Position numbers and translations under genes: made by a program. The notes beneath the pieces are model-generated. The model saw nothing but the letters and a program-made list of their open reading frames with translations. It was not told the DNA's origin and did no database searches. A DNA stretch of 64,000 nt from Foetidibacter luteolus. GTDB lineage: Bacteria; Bacteroidota; Bacteroidia; Chitinophagales; Chitinophagaceae. The DNA is taken from assembly GCF_009650435.1 (NCBI RefSeq), contig NZ_VVIP01000065.1, positions 1-64,000 of the forward strand. Direction: 5' to 3'. Shown here piece after piece: positions 8,771-17,370 of the stretch (positions are counted from its first letter, which is position 1; each line of letters opens with the position of its first letter).

Positions 8771-9871
8771 TTAAACAATTTGCACCACATTCAGGTTGTT
8801 ATCAAGCACCACCATATCTGCACGGTAACCTTTTTTTATAAGGCCAGTTTCGTCGCTTAGATTAATGGCCCGGGCAGGGTAAAGGCTGCACATACGCAGT
8901 GCCTCCGGCAGGGAGATTCCCGCATGCTCCACCAGCTTTTTTACAGCTTTGCCCATGGTTAATGCCGAGCCGCTGAGTATTCCGTTGGCGGCATATTTAT
9001 CATTGTCAAAACTATGTTGGTAAAAACCTTCTGTGGTTTCGGTTACGGCATCAGTAATTACAAACAACCTTTCGCCCAGCATTTTTTTGGCAATGCGTAT
9101 AGCGGCAAAGTCAACATGGTGGCCATCAGGCACTATGCTTGCCCTTACGTTAGGGTGATTGAAAATAGCGCCCACCATACCGGGCTCTCTGTGCATAAGC
9201 CCACTCATGGCATTGTATAAATGGGTGGCCATTTCTATGCCTTTATCAAACGCCGCGGTTGCTTGCTGGTAAGTGGCATTACTATGGCCGGCAGATACAA
9301 ATATGTTATGTGAGCGTACCAGTTGCACTATATCATCTCCGCAGACTTCCGGCGCCAGTGTGATTAGTTTAATTACGCCTTTGCCATAGTCCAGCAGTTC
9401 TTTTGCCTGCGCTACGGTTGGCGAAAAAATCCATTCTTCATTATGGGCGCCCCTTTTTGCCTTACTAATCCAGGGGCCTTCCACATGCAGGCCAGGCACG
9501 TGTTTACCGCCCTGTTTCCAATAATCCCTTATGGCATCTATGCACTTAAAAATCACCTCATAAGTGCTGGTACCAACAGTGGGCATACAATAAGCTGCAC
9601 CACCGCTTGTAGAATAATCCACTATGGCGGTTACAGTTTCCGCATCGGGATATACCGACAGCAGCCTGCCATGGGCGCCATACAACTGGATATCTATAAA
9701 CGCCGGCGCTATATAAGCGTCTCCAAAATCAACAAGCTCTATGGTCTCATCCAGGGATACCAGCGGCGTTACCGATTCTATAAAGCTGCCCGCAACCACA
9801 ATAGCGTGGCGCTGCAACATATCCGTACCGTTAAAAATATTGGCTGCGGTGTAAGCTATCCTGTTAGTCAT
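8771..9871 (-). CDS. nagA: N-acetylglucosamine-6-phosphate deacetylase
   Basis: 366 residues, the usual NagA length. Converts GlcNAc-6-phosphate to glucosamine-6-phosphate plus acetate in cytosolic amino-sugar catabolism and cell-wall recycling. Visible amidohydrolase motifs: HVEGPWIS with the metal-binding Glu, SAGHSNA, HLYNAMSGLMHREPG, DGHHVD and the catalytic ITDAV. The gene overlaps the end of the upstream hydrolase gene by 8 bases, so both are probably cotranscribed. No nagB or transporter is adjacent. Confidence 0.93.
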   Translation of the reverse strand: MTNRIAYTAANIFNGTDMLQRHAIVVAGSFIESVTPLVSLDETIELVDFGDAYIAPAFIDIQLYGAHGRLLSVYPDAETVTAIVDYSTSGGAAYCMPTVGTSTYEVIFKCIDAIRDYWKQGGKHVPGLHVEGPWISKAKRGAHNEEWIFSPTVAQAKELLDYGKGVIKLITLAPEVCGDDIVQLVRSHNIFVSAGHSNATYQQATAAFDKGIEMATHLYNAMSGLMHREPGMVGAIFNHPNVRASIVPDGHHVDFAAIRIAKKMLGERLFVITDAVTETTEGFYQHSFDNDKYAANGILSGSALTMGKAVKKLVEHAGISLPEALRMCSLYPARAINLSDETGLIKKGYRADMVVLDNNLNVVQIV

Positions 9872-10646
9872 GAAGTATTTTAAAGTGGTCAGCGTCTTTT
9901 AAAAATGGAAACCTGGCCCTTGTATCGGCAAGTGCATCTTTTTGCAAAGTAATGGTAAACACATCTTCTTCATGTGCTTTGTGGTAAAGCACTTCGCCCA
10001 GCGGGTCTATTACCATACTGTCGCCGCTATGATAAATGTTGTTACCATCGTTACCTACACGGTTTACCGCCACTACATAACATTGGTTTTCTATGGCCCT
10101 TGCCTGCAACAGGGTTTTCCATGCATGGTTACGGCGCTCCGGCCAGTTGGCTACATACAGCAATACATCGTAAGGCTCTTCCGTTTGCCGTGCCCATACA
10201 GGAAAGCGTAAATCGTAGCAAACCTGCAGGTTTATCTTCCAGCCTTTTACAGATGCAATCAATCGTTGTACACCAGGGCTGTATTGCTCATCTTCGCCGG
10301 CAAAGCCAAACAGGTGGCGCTTATCGTACACACCATACCGGCCATCAGGTTGCATCCATATAAGCCGGTTATAAAAAGCATCGCCTTCCTGTATAATTAG
10401 GCTGCCGGTAAGTATTATTTTTTTAGATGCCGCCATTTTTTTCATCCATGCAACGGTTGGCCCGCTCATGTCTTCGGCCATTTGCTGCGGCTGCATGCTA
10501 AAGCCTGTGCTAAACATTTCCGGCAGCACCACTATTTCAGCTTTGCTTTGCAGGCTGCCTATTTTTTCCTGCAGCATGGCCAGGTTGGCTGCTTTATCCT
10601 GCCAGTGCAGGTTGGTTTGTATTAATGTAAACGTAAGAGACGACAT
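9864..10646 (-). CDS. Nitrilase-superfamily amidohydrolase, omega-amidase (YafV) type
   Basis: 260 residues from the ATG at 10646 (an open frame runs further upstream but lacks family similarity). The catalytic triad of the C-N hydrolase superfamily is present: Glu in VVLPEMFSTGFSM, Lys in YDKRHLFGFAGE, Cys in LQVCYDLRFPVWAR. The FSTGFSM and CYDLRFP sequences are typical of the YafV/Nit2 group, which hydrolyses alpha-ketoglutaramate and similar omega-amides as metabolite repair. Cytosolic. It precedes nagA with an 8-base overlap; a functional link with amino-sugar metabolism is only implied by the operon. Confidence 0.85.
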   Translation of the reverse strand: MSSLTFTLIQTNLHWQDKAANLAMLQEKIGSLQSKAEIVVLPEMFSTGFSMQPQQMAEDMSGPTVAWMKKMAASKKIILTGSLIIQEGDAFYNRLIWMQPDGRYGVYDKRHLFGFAGEDEQYSPGVQRLIASVKGWKINLQVCYDLRFPVWARQTEEPYDVLLYVANWPERRNHAWKTLLQARAIENQCYVVAVNRVGNDGNNIYHSGDSMVIDPLGEVLYHKAHEEDVFTITLQKDALADTRARFPFLKDADHFKILHD

Positions 10647-10713
10647 GATTGTGTGTTGTTCAACGTTTGTGTGTGTAATGAAATTTGTTAAGGCACGTAA
10701 GATAGTAAATACA

Positions 10714-10987
10714 TTTTTATGGGCCCGGCAGAAGGACAAGCATTGGGCTGCCGTTGCGTCGCACTCTTGTACTTTCAGATTCGCTATGCAGCTTTTACCG
10801 GTGGGTAGTAATAGCCCTGCATGCCCCTTATGATCAAACGAGTATACAGGCAATTACGTAACGCCTGTAACCTAAGGCAACAGTATAGCTGATACCTGCT
10901 TCGCCATTGTTGAGCAGCGGATAAAGCGTACAAGAGTGCGACGCAAGGGACGCTCAATAGTAGTTCACCCTGCCGGGCCCATAAAAA
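10714..10987. mobile_element. MITE-like inverted-repeat element
   Basis: A 274-base element bounded by perfect 18-base inverted repeats (10714-10731 and 10970-10987, arm TTTTTATGGGCCCGGCAG). A second perfect 19-base pair lies inside (10754-10772 and 10928-10946, arm TTGCGTCGCACTCTTGTAC), and the sequences between are partly complementary. It contains no plausible gene. The inner arm shares the GTTGCGTCGCA core and CTTGTACTTTC with the R2 family, so it is probably a related non-autonomous element. It occupies most of the 465-base gap between the hydrolase and PAP2 genes. Confidence 0.7.
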
Positions 10988-11111
10988 GTCCAACCCGTTA
11001 TATTTTATACTAAAAATTTGAAGGCCGTAATATACCTGTTGTTTTGAGCAGGGTGGATATATTTGCAATGCATATTGGCTGACTGAAAAGCCCCAATTAA
11101 TACCAAAACTT

Positions 11112-11969
11112 ATGAGGAAAAGCATCGCCCTTATTTTAGCTATTGTTTTTGCAGCTTCTGTTTTCGGCCAGCAAGACACGGCCAGGAAAAAAGTATATAA
11201 AATGCACCTGGCATGGGAGCTGCCTGCGTCTGGCGCCGCCATCCTGCTTTCCAACGTTGGCTTCCGGCGCCTGGATAAGGTATCTATAATGACGGAAGAA
11301 GAAGTTGCCCGGCTAAACAAAAATGATGTGAATGGCTTTGACCGTTCGGGTGGCTTTTTTAACCCGGCCAATTATGCCAGTGCACAAAAAGCGTCTGACT
11401 TTTTCCTGAACTTTTCACTTGTAAGCCCGGTAGTGTTGGCGCTGGATAAAAATATACGCAAAGACTGGCTGGACCTTATTACACTTTACCTGGCCTCTCA
11501 CACCGTAGATAATAGCCTGTACTTTTTAGGCACATTTCCGGTAAGGAGGCCGAGGCCGTTAACTTACATGACGGAAATACCCATTAAAGAAAGAACCGGT
11601 GAAGGAAAGAGCAACTCATTTTTTAGCGGGCATGTATCGTTTGCCACTACCGCTACTTTTTTTGCCGCCAAAGTTTATACAGATTACCACCAGATAAAGG
11701 GCTGGAAAAGGATACTGATTTTCGCAGGTGCTTCCGTACCACCGGCGTTGGTGGGCTATTACCGCATGAAGGCTGGCAAGCATTTTAAAACAGATGTGCT
11801 TACCGGTTTCCTGGCCGGCGCTACATCCGGCATACTGGTACCGGAACTGCACAGGATCATCAAAAAACACGACAACCTTAGCCTTGCGCCTTATTATGCA
11901 CCCAATGGTGGCGGCGGTTTAACCTTATTGGTAGGGCTTGGGGGTAAAAAGAAGGTGGAAGGTTTATAA
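11112..11969 (+). CDS. PAP2-family membrane phosphatase
   Basis: 285 residues with an N-terminal signal (MRKSIALILAIVFAASVFGQ). The three phosphatase motifs are present in order: RRPRPLT near residue 150, SFFSGHVSFA near 175, and YRMKAGKHFKTD near 220, where the His and Asp complete the active site. Several hydrophobic segments lie between them. The family dephosphorylates lipid phosphates such as undecaprenyl pyrophosphate or phosphatidic acid at the membrane. Substrate cannot be told from sequence. No partner gene. Confidence 0.85.
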   Translation: MRKSIALILAIVFAASVFGQQDTARKKVYKMHLAWELPASGAAILLSNVGFRRLDKVSIMTEEEVARLNKNDVNGFDRSGGFFNPANYASAQKASDFFLNFSLVSPVVLALDKNIRKDWLDLITLYLASHTVDNSLYFLGTFPVRRPRPLTYMTEIPIKERTGEGKSNSFFSGHVSFATTATFFAAKVYTDYHQIKGWKRILIFAGASVPPALVGYYRMKAGKHFKTDVLTGFLAGATSGILVPELHRIIKKHDNLSLAPYYAPNGGGGLTLLVGLGGKKKVEGL

Positions 11970-12107
11970 GGCATGTGGACGAAAGAACGTTGATAAACGG
12001 ATATTTTGTCTGTTTTCGTCAGCCGTTAATCATGTAACTCATTAATCGCCCCGTTAGCGAAGCCCTCATGCTATGGAGATAAAGGTTTCCGGCTTCTGCC
12101 TGGTGGT

Positions 12108-12668
12108 TTAATTCCACTCTTCCGCAGCATCAACCAGCGCCTTCCACAAGTGCAAAGCAAAAGAGCTTCGTACCATCACACGATAACGTGATGGAGCAAT
12201 ATGGCAAACAATCACTGGTGCTTTCGCCATAAGGCCCTGCGATACACTTCCAGCAGGAAAACTTTTTTCCCGGAGATCCTGCTCCCAAAGATGGGCCAAT
12301 ACTTCACGGGCATTGGGCCCTTCCAGTTCAATCGTTGTTCGCTGGCCGCTTACATCAACAACGCTGAAATGATGACCATTCTTCAACGGCGCAAGCTTCT
12401 CTACAGCCTCCTGGTATCCAACAATCAACCACCAGTCTGGTGCCAGGCACAGGGCATGGGCTTCACTTTCACCAAGCACCTGCACTGCTCTAATCCGGCC
12501 TGGCTTACCTGGTAGTTCTATACCCAACGCTTCAGCAACTGCTGCCTGCGCCTCAGTTCCGGGCGCCACACGAAGATCAATGGTGTGCAATCCCGGCAAT
12601 TCCCGGATCGTCACCGCAGCAGCAGTTCCTGTGTCCATTCCTTTCAGCGGACTTTCTTTAGCAATCAT
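12108..12668 (-). CDS. soxG: Sarcosine oxidase, gamma subunit
   Basis: 186 residues, the normal length of the smallest GcvT-like subunit of heterotetrameric sarcosine oxidase. Recognisable features are GLHTIDLRVAPGT, LCLAPDWWLIVG, FSVVDVSGQRTTIELEGPNAREVLAHL and the C-terminal RYRVMVRSSFALHLWKAL. It helps hold the folate-binding half of the complex; it has no catalytic site of its own. It is the last gene of the minus-strand arm, 130 bases after soxA. No strong terminator is evident downstream. Confidence 0.88.
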   Translation of the reverse strand: MIAKESPLKGMDTGTAAAVTIRELPGLHTIDLRVAPGTEAQAAVAEALGIELPGKPGRIRAVQVLGESEAHALCLAPDWWLIVGYQEAVEKLAPLKNGHHFSVVDVSGQRTTIELEGPNAREVLAHLWEQDLREKSFPAGSVSQGLMAKAPVIVCHIAPSRYRVMVRSSFALHLWKALVDAAEEWN

Positions 12669-12798
12669 ATTTGAATTTCAAATTAGATGTTCCTTGATTT
12701 ATTTATCTTTTATGTAGCCAGCTTTTAGTTTTCGTGGCGTTTTCGTTGAGCAATTTATAGTTGCCTGGTTAAAAATCTTCAGTTAACGCATTAGCTGC

Positions 12799-15498
12799 TT
12801 AGTCCCTTCTGATATTTTCTTTGTCTATGAATACAGCATCACAAATAGTGGCACTAAGCAGTTTTTTTCCAATGGGTACGTCAACCATTTCTCCCATCCG
12901 GCTCAGGCCATCGGCTACAAGTGCCAATGCAAATGCACGCCCAAGCGCCGGGGAATAATAAGAACTGGTCACAAAACCTGTATGAGGAATTTTACCATGT
13001 TCATCCGGCCGGGCATTAAGTGCGGTAATGTATGCTCCCTCCGGTATGACTTCGTCGCCATCCTCCGGCAGCAAGCCAACAAGCTGTGGCCTCCCCGTAG
13101 CTTTCAGGTAAGGTAACTGGAAAGAGCGCTTTCCAATGAACTCTTTCTTTTTGGAGACAATCCAGGACATGTTTAAATCATGTGGCGTTTGCGTTCCATC
13201 GGTGTCCTGCCCTATAATAATATAACCTTTTTCAGCCCGCAATACGTGCATGGTCTCTGTGCCATAAGCAGTCAGGTCATAGCTTCGTCCAAGTGCCCAC
13301 AGTCTTTCCCAGATATACCGGGCATAACCCCATTCAGCATTAACCTCAAATGCCAGCTCTCCGGAAAAAGAGATACGGGCAATACGCACAGGTATGCCAT
13401 CAATTGTCGCCATCCGGCTGTGCATAAAGGGAAATGCATCCTTCGAGAGATCAATATCAGTAACCAACTCCGAAAGAAGCTGCCTGCTCTTAGGGCCTAC
13501 CAGTGCAATGGTGGAAATATGTTCTGTTACAGAAGTGCAGTAGACTTTCAGGTCAGGCCATTCCGTCTGCAGCCACTCTTCCAGCCATGCCAGCACCCTG
13601 GCAGCACCGCCGGTTGTAGTAGTCATCAGGAAATGGTTCTTACCGAGCCTGGTAGTAACACCGTCATCAAACACAATACCGTCAGCCTTACACATCAATC
13701 CATAGCGGCACTGCCCCTCCGGTAATGTGGAGAACATATTTGTATAGATGCGGTCCAGGAAAACGGCAGCATCTGGGCCCTGGATATCTATCTTTCCAAG
13801 CGTAGAAGCATCCATTACGGCCACTCCCTCCCTTGCTGCAATGCACTCTCGCCGAACAGCATCTTCCATACTTTCACCCGGCTTCGCAAAATACCAGGGC
13901 CGCTTCCATTGACCGACGTCCTCAAACACGGCGCCAGCTTCCACATGCCATTGATGCAACGGTGTGATGCGGATAGGGTCAGACAACTCTCCTCTTTCCC
14001 GCCCGGCAAGCGCAACAAAAGGTATGGGCACATACGGTGGACGGAAGGAAAGTGTACCTACATCAGCGGGTGACAATCCAGGCTTGCCGCCTTGCCCTGC
14101 ATCACCAAGCTGGCAAAGCGCCCCGATGGTAAGCATGCCGCTGGTCTTGCCCTGGTCGTGTGCGGTACCAATGGTAGTATAGCGTTTAATATGTTCAATG
14201 CTGGATAAGCCTGCCCCTACGCCACGGCGCAGGTCATGCAGCGTTGCATCACGCTGCAGGTCAATGTAAGCGTAACGGGCCTGTTCAGCGTCAAGCGCCG
14301 GCCCAAAGAATACCGATGGGTCGTCATCACCGCCGAAGTCGCCGGCCAGCATACCGGCAGTACGAAGCTTGTCTGTAAAATGGTTTACAAGAAAGGCTGC
14401 ATGCTCCTCGCTCCACTTTGGCTTAATGCCAATGTGGGTGGCCAGGTCAACGATTGGGGTCCAGCCGCCGGATACGGCGAGCAGATCAGCAGTTATTTCA
14501 AATGCATCCTTTGTATCAAGGTCTTGTATTGTAACACTATGCAAAGCCCCTTCCGCATTGCTGGCCGTGTCGAGAACAGCAGCCCGGAAACGGATTGGAA
14601 TTCCTGCTGCGCTTGCCGCATCAACGCTGGAACCTTTAGCCCCGGGCCGTGCATCATAAATGGCTTGTACCTGTACTCCTGCATTGTGCAACCTCAGCGC
14701 ATCACGATACCCCTGGTTGTCAACAGTTGTAACCACGGCAGTCCTGAATATCCGCACACCATTAACCGTAACATAGGTTGCTGCCGCATGGGAGAGCATA
14801 ATGCCCGGCCTGTCGTTATTTGCAAAGATTAATGGGCGTTGAAAAGCACCTGGGGTCAACACAATTTGACCGGCACGGATATGCCAGACGCGGATACGGG
14901 CACGGTTAGCTGGTGCTGCGCTACCAAGGTGGTCGCTTCGTCGTTCAATGGCAATAACATAATTCTGATCGTATAAGCCGGTAGCAGTGCACCTGCTCAG
15001 GTAAGTGAGGTTTTGGTGTGCAAGAACATCCTGTAGTGCCGATGGTAATCCCGCCCCAAGATGCCGGAGATGACCGCCAGGCCCTGGCTGGTCGTCTATC
15101 AGCAAAACTTCACGGCCTGCACGAAGCTCCTCACCGGCAGCTTTAAGTCCTGCAAGCCCGGCCCCTATAACCAATGTATCCACATAGCAATTGGTCTTGT
15201 CGTACCGTGCTTCATCCGGGGCGTCGGGCAGGGCGCCAATACCGGTAAGGCTGCGTGCAGACAATCCTTCCGCCACTTCAATAACAGTGGCAGGCAGCAT
15301 TGACTCCTGCGTGCCTGACACCAATTGCACAAGTGCATTGGGTTCTTCAACACCTAATCCCACAACACCACGCGGACGGCCATGATAGGTGCTGTTGGTT
15401 ATAGACAGCAAGCCGTTGCGCAATAAGGCAGCCGCCAGCGGCTCACCATGCTGCCCTTTATACATTTTATCATCAAAGCTGAAAATAATTTCGCTCAT
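12799..15498 (-). CDS. soxA: Sarcosine oxidase, alpha subunit
   Basis: 899 residues, slightly shorter than the 960-1000 of proteobacterial SoxA. Order of domains: an N-terminal ferredoxin-like fold without an iron-sulphur Cys cluster (1-95, LAAALLRNGLLSITNSTYHG), an NAD-binding Rossmann region (VIGAGLAGLKAAGEE near 112), a second nucleotide-binding region, and a C-terminal GcvT folate domain from about 540 (GVAVMDASTLGKIDIQGPDA; YGTETMHVLRAEKGY). The complex oxidatively demethylates sarcosine to glycine and passes the methylene group to tetrahydrofolate. Overlaps soxD by 4 bases. Confidence 0.93.
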   Translation of the reverse strand: MSEIIFSFDDKMYKGQHGEPLAAALLRNGLLSITNSTYHGRPRGVVGLGVEEPNALVQLVSGTQESMLPATVIEVAEGLSARSLTGIGALPDAPDEARYDKTNCYVDTLVIGAGLAGLKAAGEELRAGREVLLIDDQPGPGGHLRHLGAGLPSALQDVLAHQNLTYLSRCTATGLYDQNYVIAIERRSDHLGSAAPANRARIRVWHIRAGQIVLTPGAFQRPLIFANNDRPGIMLSHAAATYVTVNGVRIFRTAVVTTVDNQGYRDALRLHNAGVQVQAIYDARPGAKGSSVDAASAAGIPIRFRAAVLDTASNAEGALHSVTIQDLDTKDAFEITADLLAVSGGWTPIVDLATHIGIKPKWSEEHAAFLVNHFTDKLRTAGMLAGDFGGDDDPSVFFGPALDAEQARYAYIDLQRDATLHDLRRGVGAGLSSIEHIKRYTTIGTAHDQGKTSGMLTIGALCQLGDAGQGGKPGLSPADVGTLSFRPPYVPIPFVALAGRERGELSDPIRITPLHQWHVEAGAVFEDVGQWKRPWYFAKPGESMEDAVRRECIAAREGVAVMDASTLGKIDIQGPDAAVFLDRIYTNMFSTLPEGQCRYGLMCKADGIVFDDGVTTRLGKNHFLMTTTTGGAARVLAWLEEWLQTEWPDLKVYCTSVTEHISTIALVGPKSRQLLSELVTDIDLSKDAFPFMHSRMATIDGIPVRIARISFSGELAFEVNAEWGYARYIWERLWALGRSYDLTAYGTETMHVLRAEKGYIIIGQDTDGTQTPHDLNMSWIVSKKKEFIGKRSFQLPYLKATGRPQLVGLLPEDGDEVIPEGAYITALNARPDEHGKIPHTGFVTSSYYSPALGRAFALALVADGLSRMGEMVDVPIGKKLLSATICDAVFIDKENIRRD

Positions 15499-15800
15499 TT
15501 GCCCGGGCCCTCCTGCACGGTATTACCCGGCATTTTTGGTTGTGTGGTAAACGGAAGATATACCGGCCCGATTTCGTGGGTAATGGTATTGCGCCATAAA
15601 TTAAACCACCGGCCACATCCTGCAAAATGCACCCAGCGTTCAGCAAGCCAGCCCTTGGGGTTGGCACGTATGTGCAGGTATTTCGCCCATTCGCTGTCAG
15701 TCAGCGTATTGGGATCCGGATAGGCTACCCCAGCCTCAGCTCCGTAGTGGAACTCAGTTTCGTTGCGCAGTCCGCAATGGGGGCAAGGAATGTTCAGCAT
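15495..15800 (-). CDS. soxD: Sarcosine oxidase, delta subunit
   Basis: 101 residues, typical for the zinc-binding delta subunit. The start IPCPHCGLRNETEFHYG holds the CxxC pair, and HFAGCGRWFN carries the remaining His and Cys ligands. The family signature WxxYLHIRANPKGW...ERWVH is present. It is a structural subunit. It overlaps soxA by 4 bases, showing tight coupling. It is separated from soxB by 304 bases holding an R2 repeat, whereas soxB and soxD are usually adjacent. Confidence 0.92.
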   Translation of the reverse strand: MLNIPCPHCGLRNETEFHYGAEAGVAYPDPNTLTDSEWAKYLHIRANPKGWLAERWVHFAGCGRWFNLWRNTITHEIGPVYLPFTTQPKMPGNTVQEGPGK

Positions 15801-15879
15801 ATTATAAGTTTTTGTGGCTACCTCCGATCTTTCGTTTTAACAGAAAGCCGGTTTCGTGTATCAATGATGCCATCTGTAC

Positions 15880-16070
15880 TGCAGTACAAGTGAGTGACAC
15901 AAGGAACGATGCCATGAAATACAATTGTCGGTAACAAAAAAATTAAAGGGCTTTTAAAAAATGATTCATTTGGATACCAGCAGTAGTTTTTCATGGTATC
16001 GCCTGTTGCGTCGCAAGCACTTGATCGTTCAATTATAATGGCGACTTCAGGCTTGTATAAAATCTTCAAA
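15880..16070. repeat. R2 repeat, copy B (two opposed halves)
   Basis: Fills the 304-base gap between soxD and soxB. The left part (15880-15925) holds GTACAAGTGAGTGACACAAG and CCATGAAATACAATTG in minus orientation; the right part (15972-16055) is a plus copy beginning GATACCAGCAGTAG and containing CTGTTGCGTCGCAAGCACTT. The halves form an imperfect inverted repeat around CATGAAATAC / TTTTCATGG. Confidence 0.65.
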
Positions 16071-16104
16071 ACGAAACTCAAACAGTTTCAAAGCATTAAG
16101 TGCT

Positions 16105-17370
16105 TTAGTGGGCTACCCCTGCCGCTCCATGTTCGTCAATCAGATGACCAGTCACAAAACGGTCAAGCGCAAAAGGCCGGTTCAATTCGTGTGGGGCGCC
16201 GTGAGCAATGGTGTAAGCCATAACCCAACCCGAACCAGGCGTGGCTTTGAAACCACCTGTTCCCCAACCACAGTTGATGAACAGGTTTTCTACCGGGGTG
16301 GTACCAATAATAGGCGAAGCATCAGGAGCAATATCAACGATGCCGCCCCAGGTCCTCAGCACCTGTGCACGGGAGAAAATAGGGAACAATTCCAACGCAG
16401 CCGCCAACTGATGTTCGATGACATGGAAGCCGCCGCGTTGTGCGTAGGAGTTAAAGGCGTCGGTGCCAGCCCCCATCACCAGCTCACCCTTGTGCGCCTG
16501 GCTTACATAAACATGTACTGCCCCGCTCATGACCACGGTGTTGAGTACCTGTTCAAGCAACGGACTAACCAGCGCCTGCAATGGCCTGCTTTGTATTGGA
16601 ATGGAAAAGCCTGCAAAATTCGCCAACAGCGAGGAATGACCCGCCCCTACAAGACCCACTTTACCCGCAGCAATAGTGCCCAGCGAAGTGTGTACACCCT
16701 GCACCTTATTGTTGTGGATGTCAAAACCTGTTACTTCACAACCCTGGATAATATCTACCCCAAGGTCGCTCGCCGCTTTCGCATAACCCCAGGCTACCCA
16801 ATCGTGTTTGGCGATGCCGCCACGAGGCTGGTAAGTAGCACCATGCACGGGGTACCGCACATCCGGGCTGATATTGATAATGGGCACCAGCTTCTTCACC
16901 TCTTCCGGCGTGAGCCATTCGCTGTCTATGGCGTTGAGTGCATTCGCATAGAAGTTCCGTTTTTTCGACCGCACATCACTCACCGAATGGGCAAGTGTAA
17001 GCACACCACGCTGGCTAAAGAACATTTCGTAACCGAGGTCTTCCTCCAGTGTTTCCCACAGTTTTAGTGAGTGCTCGTAAATGGCCGCCGATTCATCCCA
17101 CAGATAATTAGAGCGGATGATGGTGGTGTTGCGGGCCGTGTTACCTCCGGCAAGCCAGCCTTTCTCCAATACCGCAATATTAGTAAGGCCATGGTTCTTT
17201 GCGAGGTAATAAGCAGTGGAAAGTCCATGACCACCACCGCCAACTATAACTGCATTGTATGCTTTTTTCGGCTTCACATTTTTCCAAAGCTGAGGTGGCT
17301 GCTCGGGGAGAGCCGCGGCCCGTCTTCGCCCAATGGTGCCGGGGGGTAATATATCGTTCGTGTTCGTCAT
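16105..17370 (-). CDS. soxB: Sarcosine oxidase, beta subunit
   Basis: 421 residues, full length for the flavin-bearing catalytic subunit. The FAD-binding motif VIVGGGGHGLSTAYYLAK is near residue 41, and AGGNTARNTTIIRSNYLW follows. His189 in RGGIAKHDWVAWGYA corresponds to the residue that carries covalent FMN in heterotetrameric enzymes. INCGWGTGGFKATPGSG near 370 is the conserved C-terminal flavin contact. It oxidises sarcosine, with electrons passed to oxygen. It overlaps the upstream dehydrogenase gene by 4 bases, placing it in the same transcript as the betaine and dimethylglycine enzymes. Confidence 0.93.
   Translation of the reverse strand: MTNTNDILPPGTIGRRRAAALPEQPPQLWKNVKPKKAYNAVIVGGGGHGLSTAYYLAKNHGLTNIAVLEKGWLAGGNTARNTTIIRSNYLWDESAAIYEHSLKLWETLEEDLGYEMFFSQRGVLTLAHSVSDVRSKKRNFYANALNAIDSEWLTPEEVKKLVPIINISPDVRYPVHGATYQPRGGIAKHDWVAWGYAKAASDLGVDIIQGCEVTGFDIHNNKVQGVHTSLGTIAAGKVGLVGAGHSSLLANFAGFSIPIQSRPLQALVSPLLEQVLNTVVMSGAVHVYVSQAHKGELVMGAGTDAFNSYAQRGGFHVIEHQLAAALELFPIFSRAQVLRTWGGIVDIAPDASPIIGTTPVENLFINCGWGTGGFKATPGSGWVMAYTIAHGAPHELNRPFALDRFVTGHLIDEHGAAGVAH

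Noticed and set aside
10784..11371. 195-residue minus-strand reading frame
   Set aside because: It crosses the MITE-like repeat and the start of the PAP2 gene; antisense by-product.
16108..17067. 319-residue plus-strand reading frame
   Set aside because: Lies wholly antisense to soxB, whose protein is full length with all motifs.
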